Assembly: GCA_003117195.1 (NCBI GenBank)
Contig: BDSI01000122.1
Span: 306,241-370,240, forward strand
Direction of reading: 5' to 3'
Length of the DNA stretch: 64,000 bases
Source: Eudorina sp. 2006-703-Eu-15
Taxonomy: Eukaryota > Chlorophyta > Chlorophyceae > Chlamydomonadales > Volvocaceae
The notes under the pieces are model-generated. The model made no database searches and was not told the origin of the DNA. It saw only the letters and a list, made by a program, of their open reading frames with translations. Made by a program: the position numbers and the translations under genes. Shown here one piece after another: positions 1 through 12,200 of this stretch. The stretch's first letter is position 1. Every line of letters begins with the position of its first letter.

Positions 1-96
1 AGCCCGCCCATTCCTCTTCCCCCCTAACCTTCTCGTGATCTGACCCCCGGGGGAGGGGGAAGGCGGGAGGGGGAAAAGGGGGAGCCCAGTCCGCAC

Positions 97-2696
97 CTGA
101 CACGCCTTGGCCAGCTCATGCAGGAAGGCGGGGTGACGGGGCATCAGGTCGGCCGCCCGCTGGAACGCCGCCACCGCGTCCGCGGGCCGACCGCACCTCG
201 CGTGGGCGCAACCCAGCTGATACCTGGGTGGGGTGGGGTGGGGTGGGGTGTGAGGGGGTGGGGTGGTTGCCGTAGGGTTGGAGCCGGGTCGCGGGACTGA
301 AATAGCGGTGTGTGTGGTGTGTGCGGTGTGTGCGGTGTGGGTGGAGGCGGGTTGATGACGGCCACGAATCCCACACAGACCCCGCCGCGTCGCCCTTCCC
401 GGCGGAAGGAGTGGGGACGCTGTCTTTATGGACAGAGGGGGACTTGGAAAGCGCGGTTCAGTGTGTGGGGATGAGAAATAAGATGGTGGATGACCCCGCC
501 ACCGCCCCGGCGCCCGAGCCCTTCCAGCGCCCCTCTGCCCCCCGCGCAGCCCCGCCCACGCAGGGGGGAGTGGCGAGGTGCGACGAGGCGGGCACTCACC
601 ACAGCGAGGGGCTGAGGTCGGGGGCCCCGGCCCCCGAGGACATGAACTTGCGAGACTCCCACAGCGGCCCCTCGCCCCGCAGACAGCCCTGGGGGGTGGG
701 GTGGGGTGGGGGGGTGCGGTGGCGGGGTGGGGTGGCGTGGGGGGAGGGAGATCACGGGTGGGGTGGATTCAACAAGTTGGGATGTGGGGTAGTTCGGGTG
801 GTGGGCGCGAATAACTCGCGAGGGGGGGCCTGGGGTGGGGGGATGGACGATGGGCGATTGAAGCCCTACACCTGAACCGCGAAAGCCTCCACCGAAAGGA
901 GTAGCAGCTGTCGCTGTCTTCCTTCCCCTCCCCCTTGCCGCCGCCCCGGCCGCCCCCACTCGCCCCGCACAGCTCCGCCGCCCTGGCCAGGTCGTCCGCC
1001 GCCGCCGCCACGTCCCCCGCCTCGAAGGCCAGCTGCGCCCCTCCCCGACTGAAGAGCAGCAGGGCGCTGTCCGGCATCAGATCCAGAGCCGAGGTCAGGT
1101 CATCGATGGCCTGGGGACAAGGGGGGCGGCGGGATGAGCGGGGGCGAGGCGGCGGGTGGGGGGCGGGGGCGAGCGGGCGGGAGGAGGCGCGTGAGGAGGT
1201 TGCAGGGAGAGGGGAAAGGTTGAGAGAGCGCTTGAGACTGCGCGAGGAGGTGAGAGACTGAGCGACCCGGGGGTACAAGACACGAGGCCGTGACTGCGGC
1301 GGGGCCGGGCGACTGTGCGACACCTCCACACATAAGGACAGGTTGTGGGTGGGCTTCTTGTTAAACACATAAAGACAGGTTGTGGGTGGGCTTCTTGTTA
1401 AACACATAAAGACAGGTTGTGGGTGGGCTTCTTGTTAAACACATAAAGACAGGTTGTGGGCGGGCTTCTTGTTAAACACATAAGGACAGGTTGTGGGTGG
1501 GCTTCTTGTTAAACACATAAGGACAGGTTGTGGGTGGGCTTCTTGTTAAACACATAAGGACAGGTTGTGGGTGGGCTTCTTGTTAAACACATAAGGACAG
1601 GTTGTGGGTGGGCTTCTTGTTAAACACATAAAGACACACGCACACGGCCTTTCCCGCTCCCCCATTCCACACACTCCAATTACCCCCCACCCCACCACCA
1701 CCACCAACACACACACACACAAGCACACCAATCACCCTCCAGTTCTGATAACATCCCCACCCCCCCCGCCCCCGCCACCCACCTCGGGCCACAGCCCCAT
1801 GTCCAGGTAGCAGTGCGCCCGGTCGTAGTAGAAGCGGGTCTCCTGGGGCGCCCTCCGCACCGCCCGGGTCAGGTAGCGCAGGGCGGCGGGGAACTGCCGC
1901 TCCTTGCGGGCCAGGCAGCCGCGCAGGTTGTACACGGAGGCGGGGTCCTGACCGTGGGGGGGGGAAGAGGGGAAGCGGTGGGGGGAGGCCAGGAGGAGGG
2001 TGCAGGAGATTGATAGACATAGTAGGGGAAGGAGGGGGTAGGGGGGGGGCCAGGAGGAGGGGTATGGGAAATTGGAGGGGCAGGAAGGGGGGAGGGGGAC
2101 GCAGTCCAGAGTGTGGTGTGGTGTGGTGTGGTGTGGTGTGGTGTGGTGTGGTGTGGTGTGGGATGGGATGGGATGGCCCCTTGATGCCATCAGGCGGCAA
2201 TGATGACAGCGGCCTGGCCCCTCCCCCTCCCCCCCGGCACGCCCTGGGGCGGCTCTACCCACGACACAACACACTCCCGGCTCGGGCGTCGCCCAGTTTA
2301 TGGGCCTGGCGGGAACCCCCATGAGGGGGCACCCCAGGTGCTGCAAGGAAATGAGGGAGGGCGGCAATCCCAGGCCCACGAGGCACTGGCGCTGCACGGG
2401 GCCCAGCCGAAGACGAGACGGCATGGCTGAGGCCTTTGTTTTCGTAGAGGTACCGCGGTGCTTTCCAGGCCGCGCGAGTGCTCTAGGTCGAGCAAGGGGG
2501 GATGCGGCCCCTCACGCCCCTCTCCCTCCCCCGCAAAGGGAGGAGAGTGCTTCTTCGGCGGTCTTTCCGTTAGGGCTGGGTTAGCAGCCCTTGGCCAGCG
2601 CCAGGCCCGGTCTCATATGTAACAACCACACACACAGACACACACAGACACACACAGACACACAGACACACACACGGCGGGCGGGTTGCAATTCTA

Positions 2697-2772
<76 letters not shown>

Positions 2773-5700
2773 CCGTGGCAGCCGTTTGTCGTCCCGCCCA
2801 CCTGGCCGTTGAGTCGCGCCATTCGGAGGCTCTCCCGCAGCAGGGTGGGCAGGTGGGCGGCCACAGCGGACTGGGCGAGCGCAAAGTAGAGGCGGGCGGA
2901 GATGGCGGGCGGCTGCTCGCCCTCCGACCGTACGATGGCGAGCGCCTCCTTGAGCGCGGGTACGGCATCCGTGTGCCGGTCGAGGTCCTGCGCGGGGGGG
3001 AGCAAGGCGGGGCGGGAGGGGGGTTCGGGGGTGCGGCCGGAGGGGGGGAGGGAAGGAGAGGCGTGGAGCACGGGGGGTGGGGTGGGGGGTGTGTGTGTAT
3101 AGCAGGGCACACCCGCCCGCATACCCCGGATACGCGATATGCGTACCCTTACCCTTACCAGGGCCGCGTCTGCGCGTGATGGGATGGCTGGGATGGGAAG
3201 TGGACGGGTTTGATACCTTGATGCGGCATAACGGCGGCCGAGTGCGGGTGATGATCCCGGTGGGGGTCCCGGGATGGGGTCCCCGGACCGGTCACCCAGG
3301 GTCAGGGTCAGGGTCCACCTCGCGGCGCCTCCCTCCGCCCCACACCTCCACACCTTCCCCCAGCACCTCCCTACGGGGCAGGCGGGCACGGGTAACCTGC
3401 CCCTCAGCGCGCCCCCTCGCGTCCCCAACCCTCCCCGCAACCCCGGCGTACCCCTCTCCTTCGCCCCACGCCCCATGAACATGTATACCAATTTCCCGTA
3501 TCCCCTCTCACCTCGGCGCCCTTCCCCCCCGCCTTCCGCCCTCCGCGCCCTCCGTCCCCGCCCTCCGCGCCCTCCCCCCCACACACACACCTGCAGCACC
3601 CTGCCCCTGGCCTCCATGACCCTCCAGTCGCGGGGCTGCAGCGCCGCCGCCGCGTCCAGCCTCGTGATGGCCTCGCTGTGCTCCCCCCGCAGGTGCAGCA
3701 CCAGCCCCAGGTGGTACAGCGCGTGGAAGTAGCGGGGGTTGCGCTTCAGGGCCTTTGGGAGGGGGGGGGTAGGGTGGATAAGGGGGGGGAGGAGGGGGTG
3801 GATAAGGGGGATAAGGGGGGGAGGGGGGTTAGGGGGAATACGGGGGGTTTAAGGGGGCGATAAGGGGGGAGGGTCAAGGTAAGCGTTGGGGTAGGCGGGG
3901 AAGGGGCATGAGGGGGATTGGCAGGAGCTGCGGCCAGGGGGAAATAAGAAATTGGTAGACAGACATGTTCAAACTGCGCTGCTGCCAAGGGGGCAGAAGA
4001 AAGGGGGAGGCGACCCGGCGTCTTGGTTGACCTATGAGGGTGGGGCAGTTGAAGGGGCGGGGGGGCACTTGACACTCTTAGGGTGGCGTGTGGGGGAGGG
4101 GACCCGGGTCCACGAGGTAAAGGTAACGATAAGGGGGTGCCTGCCAGGCGTCCAGGGGGGCAGGGGGGGAGAGATGGGACATCGGTGGACGCGATCAGAG
4201 GTGCGGGGCAGGGCGGGGGGGAAAGAGGGATTGGTGGGTGGGCGGGGGATGGACGTGCGGCGGTGGATTCGGTGGATTCGGTGGATTCGGTGGATTTGTC
4301 CCGGGCCCGGGCGAGGGCGAGGGCGAGGGCGAGGGCGAGGGCGAGGGCGAGGGCGAGGGCGAGGGCGAGGGCGAGGGCGAGGGCGAGGGCGAGGGCGAGG
4401 GCGAGGGCGAGGGCGAGGGCGAGGGCGAGGGCGAGGGCGAGGGCGAGGGCGAGGGCGAGGGCGAGGGCGAGGGCGAGGGCGAGGGCGAGGGCGAGGGCGA
4501 GGGCGAGGGCGAGGGCGAGGGCGAGGGCGAGGGCGAGGGCGAGGGCGAGGGCGAGGGCGAGGGCGAGGGCGAGGGCGAGGGCGAGGGCGAGGGCGAGGGC
4601 GAGGGCGAGGGCCCTGGCGATTGCTGCCCCACCAGGTTGTCCCAGGCGATGGCCTCCTCGTCCTGGCCGCTGCGGGCGCACACCACCGCCTGGTAGTAGG
4701 GGTAGTGCGCGTGGTGGGGGTTGGCGGCCTGGGCGGCGTCCAGGTCGGATGAGGCCTCGGACAGCCGGCCCAGGGCCAGGAGCAGCAGGCCGCTGCAGGG
4801 GGAGAGGGAGGGGAGGGAGGGGAGGGAGGGAGGGGAAGGGAGGGAGGGAAAGGGGGGTGGGTTGCGGACGGAAGGAGGGGCGGGCGGCGGATGGGACGGA
4901 CCGATACAGGGGAGGTGCGGATGGGCAAGCAGAGACAAGGCGTGCCCTCCGCCTCACCACCCCTACCCCCTTCCCCTGCCCTCCCCTGCCCTCCCCTGCC
5001 CTCCCTCCCCCTTACACACTGCGGTGCGGTGCGGTGCAGTGCGGTGCGGTGCAGCTGGTTTCTTCACGAAACACACACCCGCACACCCGCACCCTCACAC
5101 CCGCACCCGCACACCCGCACACACACTTGCACCCGCACACACACCCGCACACACACCCGCACCCGCACCCGCCCCACGCCCCCGCACCCCCGCACCCGCC
5201 CCCGCACCCCCGCACCGGTTGTACTCGATCTCTCCGTCCTCGATCTCGCGGTCGTGGACCACCGCCGCCCCCGGCAGCCGCGGCTCGTGCAGCATCACCA
5301 GCAGCAGCCCCCCGGGCACATCACCGCCCTCCCCCACATCCAGGGCGGTGGTGTCTTGAGGGCAGGAGCGGACCAGAGGCGGCGGGGAGCAAGAGGAGGG
5401 GAGGGGGAGGAGGCGGGTTGTTGGTGCGGTTTCGCGGTCTTGACTGACAAGAGGGGGGAAGCCGCAGGGGGCAAGCAACGGGGGATCGGCGGAGAGTCGG
5501 GGGGAGGTCGGTCATCGGGGGCCGGCGGGCGGAATAGGGGGGAGGGGGGAAGGGGGGGGTAGAGGACGTGGGTGGACATGTTCATACACTGCGCTGCTGC
5601 TGCCAGAGCAAACGGTCCGGTGAGGCATCGACCACACCAGAGGAGGCGAGGGGAGGAGGGGACGGGGGCGGCACGCGGCAGGGCTCACCCATCGGGGCGG

Positions 5701-8700
5701 CGGGAGGGACAGGGGTGGGGTGGGGTGGGGGGCAGAGGAGAGGGGAGGGGACGGGGTGGGGGTGGGGGTGGGGGGAGGGGACGCAGTAGGGGTGGGGGCC
5801 TGTCAGCGCTCACCCATGTCCAGCTCCTCCCGGCCGTACCGCTCCACCTGATCCCGCGGAACACCTCTGGCACTGCAGCCGCCGCCGCCTCCCGCCGCCG
5901 CCGCCGCGGCCGCCGCGGCCTTGCGCCTGGCGGTGAGGGTCTTCTGGTTGGCGATGGCCCGGTCGAACCCCCGCAGCGCCTGGGGGGTTGGCGCCGGTGG
6001 GAGGTAGGGGTGGCGGGGGGGCAGGGTGCGTGTGTGGAAAAAGATGGGTGTGTGGGTGTTCACTTGAAACAAGAAATAAACCCGAAGAACGGGTGTGTGC
6101 GCTGACAGCTCAGTCTCTGTGATGTTGTCCACCCTGCCCCTTGCCGCCCGAGCTGAGGCAGGACACTGCTGCTGGTGCTGCTGGTGCTGCTGCAGCTGGT
6201 GCTGCTGGTGATGTGTGCGGGAAGGGTCAAGGGGGGCGCAGACGACGGCCGGACGAACGGGCGGCGAGGCGCGTGTGGGCGGGCGGGCGGACGAGTGAGT
6301 GAGTGGGTGGGGGGTATACTTGGTGGGCAGCCTGGGCATTTCAAGTCATAAACTGCGCCATGGGTAGGGGTGAGAGTGGCAGGGTGTTGGGTGGCTACCT
6401 CTACCCCCCCCCCGCCTACAAGGTGGACATCGTCACTTCGCTGGAGATCCTGGTACAGTCGAGTCTCTACCGGATATTCGCTCTGGCAGCAGCGCAGTAT
6501 AAATATGTCCACCAATTTCCTATACCACCCCCCCACCTGGTCCAGCATGGCCTTCTGCTCGGGGTCCCACACCGTCTGCACGTCGTTGTACCGCACAACG
6601 TCCACCGCCCACTGCCGCGGGTTGGCGGGCAGGTACACGATGGGAAGGTCGGCGGCGGCCGCGGAGGAGGACAGGCCGCCCGCCCCCGCCACATCATCAT
6701 CATCGTCGTCGGAGCTGCTGGAGGGGGCATCGCCGCCGCCGCCGATGCCATCGCCGCCGCCGTTGCCCTCGCCGCCGCCGCCGCCGCCGCCGCCCCCTGG
6801 GTCGGGGACTCTGGAGCGGCCCCGCGGCGGCGGCTGCGGTTGGCGGCGCCGGGCGGAGGGTTCGTGGGGGGTGCGGGTCTGTGGGGGGGGGGTGGGGACA
6901 AGCGCCGGGGAGGGGTAGGGCGACGAGCCATTGGTTTGGTGGGGTGGCCGCGAGGCCCAAGAGGGGAACGGGAGGCTGCGGAGGCAGCGGGCGAGGCAGC
7001 GGGCAGGGCGGGGCGGGGGGGGGGGTATAGGAAATTGGTGGACATATTTATACTGCGCTGCTGCCAGAGCGAATATCCGGTAGAGACTCGACTGTACCAG
7101 GATCTCCAGTCAAGTGACGACGTCCACGTCCAGGGATGGGGGGCGGGGGCACACTGACCTCGGGTGGGCTGTATGGGTGCCGTATACGGTAGGTACCATC
7201 ACCACATCAACAAAATGAAACACGTGCTGAGGTGCTGCCTGTGCAGGTGTGTCGGTGTGTCGGTGTGCGGCCGGGCAGGGGCCCCAGGGCTCCCAACCGG
7301 GGGGGGGGGCCTCGGCCACTCTTTTGCGCTCGTCTGGGGGACTGCCGTATCTTGGACGACAACAGACTTGGGAAGTGGGTGGACGACAGGATGGGGGTGC
7401 GTGGGTGCGGGGGGAGAGGGGGCTGCTGTAATCGGTCATTGTTTCGCGATTTCGCTGTCTTGATTGACAAAAGGGGGCTGCTGCGTTCGAGATCAGCCGC
7501 GGGGGCAGGGGGAGGAGGGGCAGGGGTTAAATTGAAGAAAGAAATAAACCCGAAGAACGAACCCAGGCAGGCAGGGGGGGGCCAGGCAGGTAGAAATGAA
7601 GAGAACTGCCCTGCGCGCTGGGGACCTGGGGACCGCAGACTCGATCCGCATCCCAGATGGACATGCCTCCCCCGGCCCCTCCCCCTTTCCCCTCTTTTGT
7701 CAATAAAGATAGTGAAATCGCGAACAAAACACCGATTCCACTCCCCCTCCCCCCTCCCCTCGCCCCCAACCTCCCAACACTGGCCTTGGGCGGTGGCAGC
7801 AGCGGCCCCTGATCCGCCGCCACGTTCTCGTCCAGCAGGGCCGCCAGCGGGGGGAGCGACACGGACGAGGAGGGGGAGGGGGAGGGGGGCCGCCCGCTGG
7901 AGGAGGGCCTTAGGGGGCAAAGACGGGGAGGGGGAGGGGACGGGGAGGGCAGCAGGGAGGGGACACAGCGGCATGGTAGTCGGGTCGTACCGGGGGAGGA
8001 TGAGAAGCAGGGGGGAGGCGGCAGGAGGGCAAAACCGTGGGGGAGGAGGCGCAGGTAGTCGGCGGCGCTTGGCTGCCGGGGAGCGAAAAGGTCGGCGAGG
8101 AGTGTAGGGCGAACGGTTCGACAGGACAGAGCACGAGGACAAGGGTTTTCGACTCCGCGCGAGGCGGCGTTTGACACACACGGGTCGGCCAACGCCCCGC
8201 CCCTTTCTTTGGGGGTGCGGCGGCCGGGCACCCACCCCACCCCACCCCAACCCAACCCAACCCAACCCAGCCTGCATACGCGCAGCGGCCGGCGAGCCAG
8301 CGTCACCTTCGAACCCATTTTTGGGGGGGGGAGGGGGAGGGGGAGGGAACGAGGGCCACTCGGTATCAACTCTCCACCTCCAGGGAGGGTTGTATGCAGG
8401 GGCCGCTGAGGAAGGGGGCACGTCCTTGCAAGTTGTTACGGCAGTTTGTAACCCCCAGATCCCCCCCTTCCCCCCCTTCCCCACCCCACCTGGGTGCGCT
8501 GTCGGAGGGCCGGTCCCCCAACGACGTCGCTGACGACCCCGAACCGGGGGGCAGGCACGCGGCGGAGGCGGCGGAGGCGGCCGCCGCCGCCGGCCACGCC
8601 ACCGCCGGGGCAGCCCCCGCGGCGGCGGCCTCACGCGCCTGCCGTACAATGGCGGCCAGGCTGGGTCGGGCCGGCGCCGGCGACGCGGCTCCCGACTTCC

Positions 8701-9256
8701 GGGAGGGCGGACCGCTGCCTGGGTACGGCAAAGGACATGCACGACGGTACGACACGGCGATGAAAGAGGGCATTACGACCCCCCCCTGACTTTGTGCGGA
8801 TGGGCATTGAGCGACGATCTATGGCGATGGCGACGACCGATGGCGATGGCGATGGCGAGGCCACCCCCGGGATCCAACCCTGGAGCGGGATAGACACAGG
8901 CCGGAACACAGTGCCCTCCCACGTGGCTGGCCCTCTCACGTCAGTCCCCCCGGCAGACCCGCGTCCCACTTCCCCCGCGTTCACCGTTTTGAATGGCCTC
9001 CACATGCACACGGTGGACCCACACAGTCCATATACCTCAGTCTTGACTCATCAGCACAACAGCGATCAAACCAGACACACACGCGCACGCGCGCCCGGCC
9101 CCCCCTCACCGTTCTCCATGAACGCACCCGCTCCCTCCCTCCCTCCTTCCCACCTCGCCCTCGACCTGAACCGCGACCTACCCTCCGCGCCCAGGCCGCC
9201 GCCTCCGCCTCCGCCCTCGCCCCCAAACGCCCCGCTGCCGGTCCCCCGCCTCGCCC

Positions 9257-9289
<33 letters not shown>

Positions 9290-12200
9290 CCCGCCGCCGG
9301 AACGACCCGGTCGCCAGCGCGGCCGCCCGCGCGCGCTGCTGTTTGAGGGAGGCGGCCCGTGTGGCGGCGTTGGAGTCGTCAAAGTCCGAAGTGACGGCGA
9401 GGTAGGCGGCGAGTGCGGCGTTGTTGGCGGCGGAGGCGGAGGCGGTCTGCTGGTGGGCCACCACGGAGAAGAGGTCCAGGGCCTTGAGGTAGCGCCGCTT
9501 GGACAGGTAGAGCACACCCAGGACCGTCTGGATTGGGGGGGGTGGCGGGAAGGGGAGGGCAGGGGAAGGGGGGGCGCGGGGGCAGGTGCGGCGGGAGGCA
9601 AGAGGGAGGGAGGGGGTGATGGAAGGAGTTGGATGATTGGCCGCCCTCCCCTTCCCCTTCCCCTCCTTCCCCTCCCTGGAGGCGGCTGCCCCTGCTGAGC
9701 GACCCGCCTGCGCCGAGCAGCAGCAGCCGCAGCAGCTGCCGCAGCAGCCGCAGCAGCTGCCGCAGCAGCCGCAGCAGCTGCGCACCCGCAGACCGCTGCG
9801 GCCTGGCGGGTGACCGCTGCTGTGGATGAGGTTGGCGAATGGGACGGAGACGGTGACCGAGACGGGGATGGGGATGGGAGCACATTGAGGGGCTGCTGGA
9901 CGGGAGGGGGAGGCACGGGAGGGAAGGGTGAGGGAGGAGGAGGAGGCGGGAGGTCCCTCCCCCCGTCCCCCCATGACCCCGCTCCCCCCTTCTCCGGTCC
10001 CCCCTTTTCTCGCTGTCACCGATGACCCGCGGGGTCCGCTGTAACATCCTAATAATAACCCCCAAACCCCCCCCAGCTTGAATATTTCTACCAATTTCCT
10101 CTACCCCCCACCCCACCCCGCCCAACCGCCCCCCAGATCCCCACCCGGACAGTCATGCTGGCGGTGCTCTGCAGCAGTGCCGCCTCCAGGTCCTGTACCG
10201 CGGCCTCCACGTGGCCCAACATCCTGAGAAAAGGGTCGAGGGAGGGGGAGGGGTGGCGGCGTGGGGGTCGGGGGCGGGTTTGGGCCGGGTTCGGGTAGGC
10301 CTGCGCAGGATCGGGTCGAATGGGTTGGGTTGGGTTGGGTTGAGTGCGGGATGTGTGTTCGAGGGAAGGGCTGGGCTGCATGCCCTAGCGGAAAATGGGG
10401 TATTCCCAAAGATCACGACAGCCCCTCCCCTAGGTCCCCGGCCCCCAGCCAGATGGGCAACGCCACCGCCACCGCCCACCCACCGCCAGCTGCCCCCGCC
10501 CCCCGCCCCAAGCCATTGCGCCCATATACCAAAACACCCCTCGCCTCCCGGCCCTTAAACCCACCCACCCACCCACTCCTTGACGCCGCGCGCCGCTCCC
10601 TCCCCCACCAACCCATCCACCCATTCAGACGCCCCCGGTCGCCTCCGCCCCGCGGCCCCCCCCCTTCCCGTCCCCCCCCCCTTTCCGTCCCCTGCTGCCG
10701 TACTTGTGGCAGTACCCCCGGTTGAAGAGGGTCTCAAACACCGGCTGCCCCGCCGCCCGCAGCAGCGGCAGCGCCGCCGAGTACTCGTCCCGGGCCTCCG
10801 AGAAGCTGCCCAGCCGCTCCTTCAGCATCGCCCGCGACACCGCGTATTGGGGGTTCTGCAGCGGGGAAAGGGGGGAGGAGTGGCGACTTTTGTGATTAAT
10901 TATTGACAAAAAGTGGGAGCGGCCGGGTAGGTGGGGGCTGTGTGCATGTGTGCATGTGTTTAACAAGAAGCCCACCCATGCATGTGTGCATGTGTGCGTA
11001 GCGAGCAAACCACCCGCCCGAACCACCCGGGCCCATGAACCCAGGCCCGTAAACCTGCCATGCACTTGCAAGCGCAGGGCCGGAAGCGGCAGTGACTGAG
11101 GGCGGACTCGGAGCCGTGCGTAGGTGTGCGCAGGGCGTCAAGGAAGGTCCAATCCGGAATGCGCCCCGGGCTCACCCCGGCTACCCCCCCCCCTCCGCAC
11201 CGCCTCACCCCGGCTACCCCCCCCCCCGACCGCCTCACCGTGGGCTCCCCCCGCACCGCCTCGCCCATGTCCTCCAGCGCCGCCTCCAGCTGCCCCAGGG
11301 CCGCCAGCACCCGGGAGCGGGCGGCTCTGTAGGCGGGGCAGTCCTTCAGCCGCACCACCTCGTTGTACCTGGCGGGAGGAGGGGAGAGGGGGGGGGCAGA
11401 GGCGGGGGGGGGGGCAGAGGCGAGGAGGGGGACAGAGGCGGGGAGGAGGCTAGGAAAGAAAGACCAGACCCAGAAACAGGGGAGGGGGCAGGAGGGGAGG
11501 GGGCAGGAGGGGCCGCGTTGCTCTCTCTATATGTACATCAACACATATATTTAATACGTCCTACTTCGACGGCGGCGTCGGTCATCCGGACAACTAATAC
11601 GCAATCGGTGATTGTTTCGCGATCTCGCTGTCTTTTTTGGACAAAAAGGGGGCAGAAGGGGCCGGGGGCGAGTGGAGGGCTGGGAGCGACAAGCGCAGGG
11701 GTTGCAAAGGAACGACCCGGAGGAGCCGGGAGACCCGCAGACCCGCCCCCGACTGCACCCCCCGACTGCACCCCCCGACTGCACCCCCCGACTGCACTGC
11801 GGTGCGGCACCTCGCGCCGCGCTGGCTGCGGCGGGATGGTTTCCAATGCCCATGTACGGCGGCCCGCACCAACCCGGCGACCCCGCAGCGCGCGCCTCCC
11901 CCCGCTCCTGCCAGCCCATGCCCCCATCACCAGCTTCCCGGCTTCAGACCAATCCGGTTCCTTCGAACCCAGTTGTCCCTGGCGCCGTATGTGCTTGCCC
12001 TCGCCCCGGCCCCCCTCCCCCTCTGCCCCCCACACACGCACACGCACGCACGCACGCACATTAACACAAGCACGCACACCGCGTCTCGGCAACGGTTGTC
12101 GGTAATGTTGGGTTCCGGATGTCATCATGCACGTCAACGGTCACACGCTGGACTCCTCGTTATCCGCAGCTCCGGTTTCTATGTACGGTACACACGCGCA

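Noticed and set aside
1329..1637. Regular 37-base repeats resembling a CRISPR array
   Set aside because: The units are directly tandem without spacers, and the genome is eukaryotic. It is a minisatellite.
4083..5447. Very long open frames (up to 454 codons) on both strands
   Set aside because: They are created by the stop-free GAGGGC hexamer array and CG-rich flanks; the supported TPR exons on the minus strand use only 4633-4792 and 5216-5354.
7110..7360. Candidate missing TPR-gene exon ([16 protein letters not shown])
   Set aside because: It has AG and GT ends but its phase does not fit the next exon at 6878, which begins in phase 0.
8794..9405. 203-codon plus-strand frame
   Set aside because: It is the antisense shadow of the TPR exon at 9182-9527 extended through Pro-rich intron sequence.
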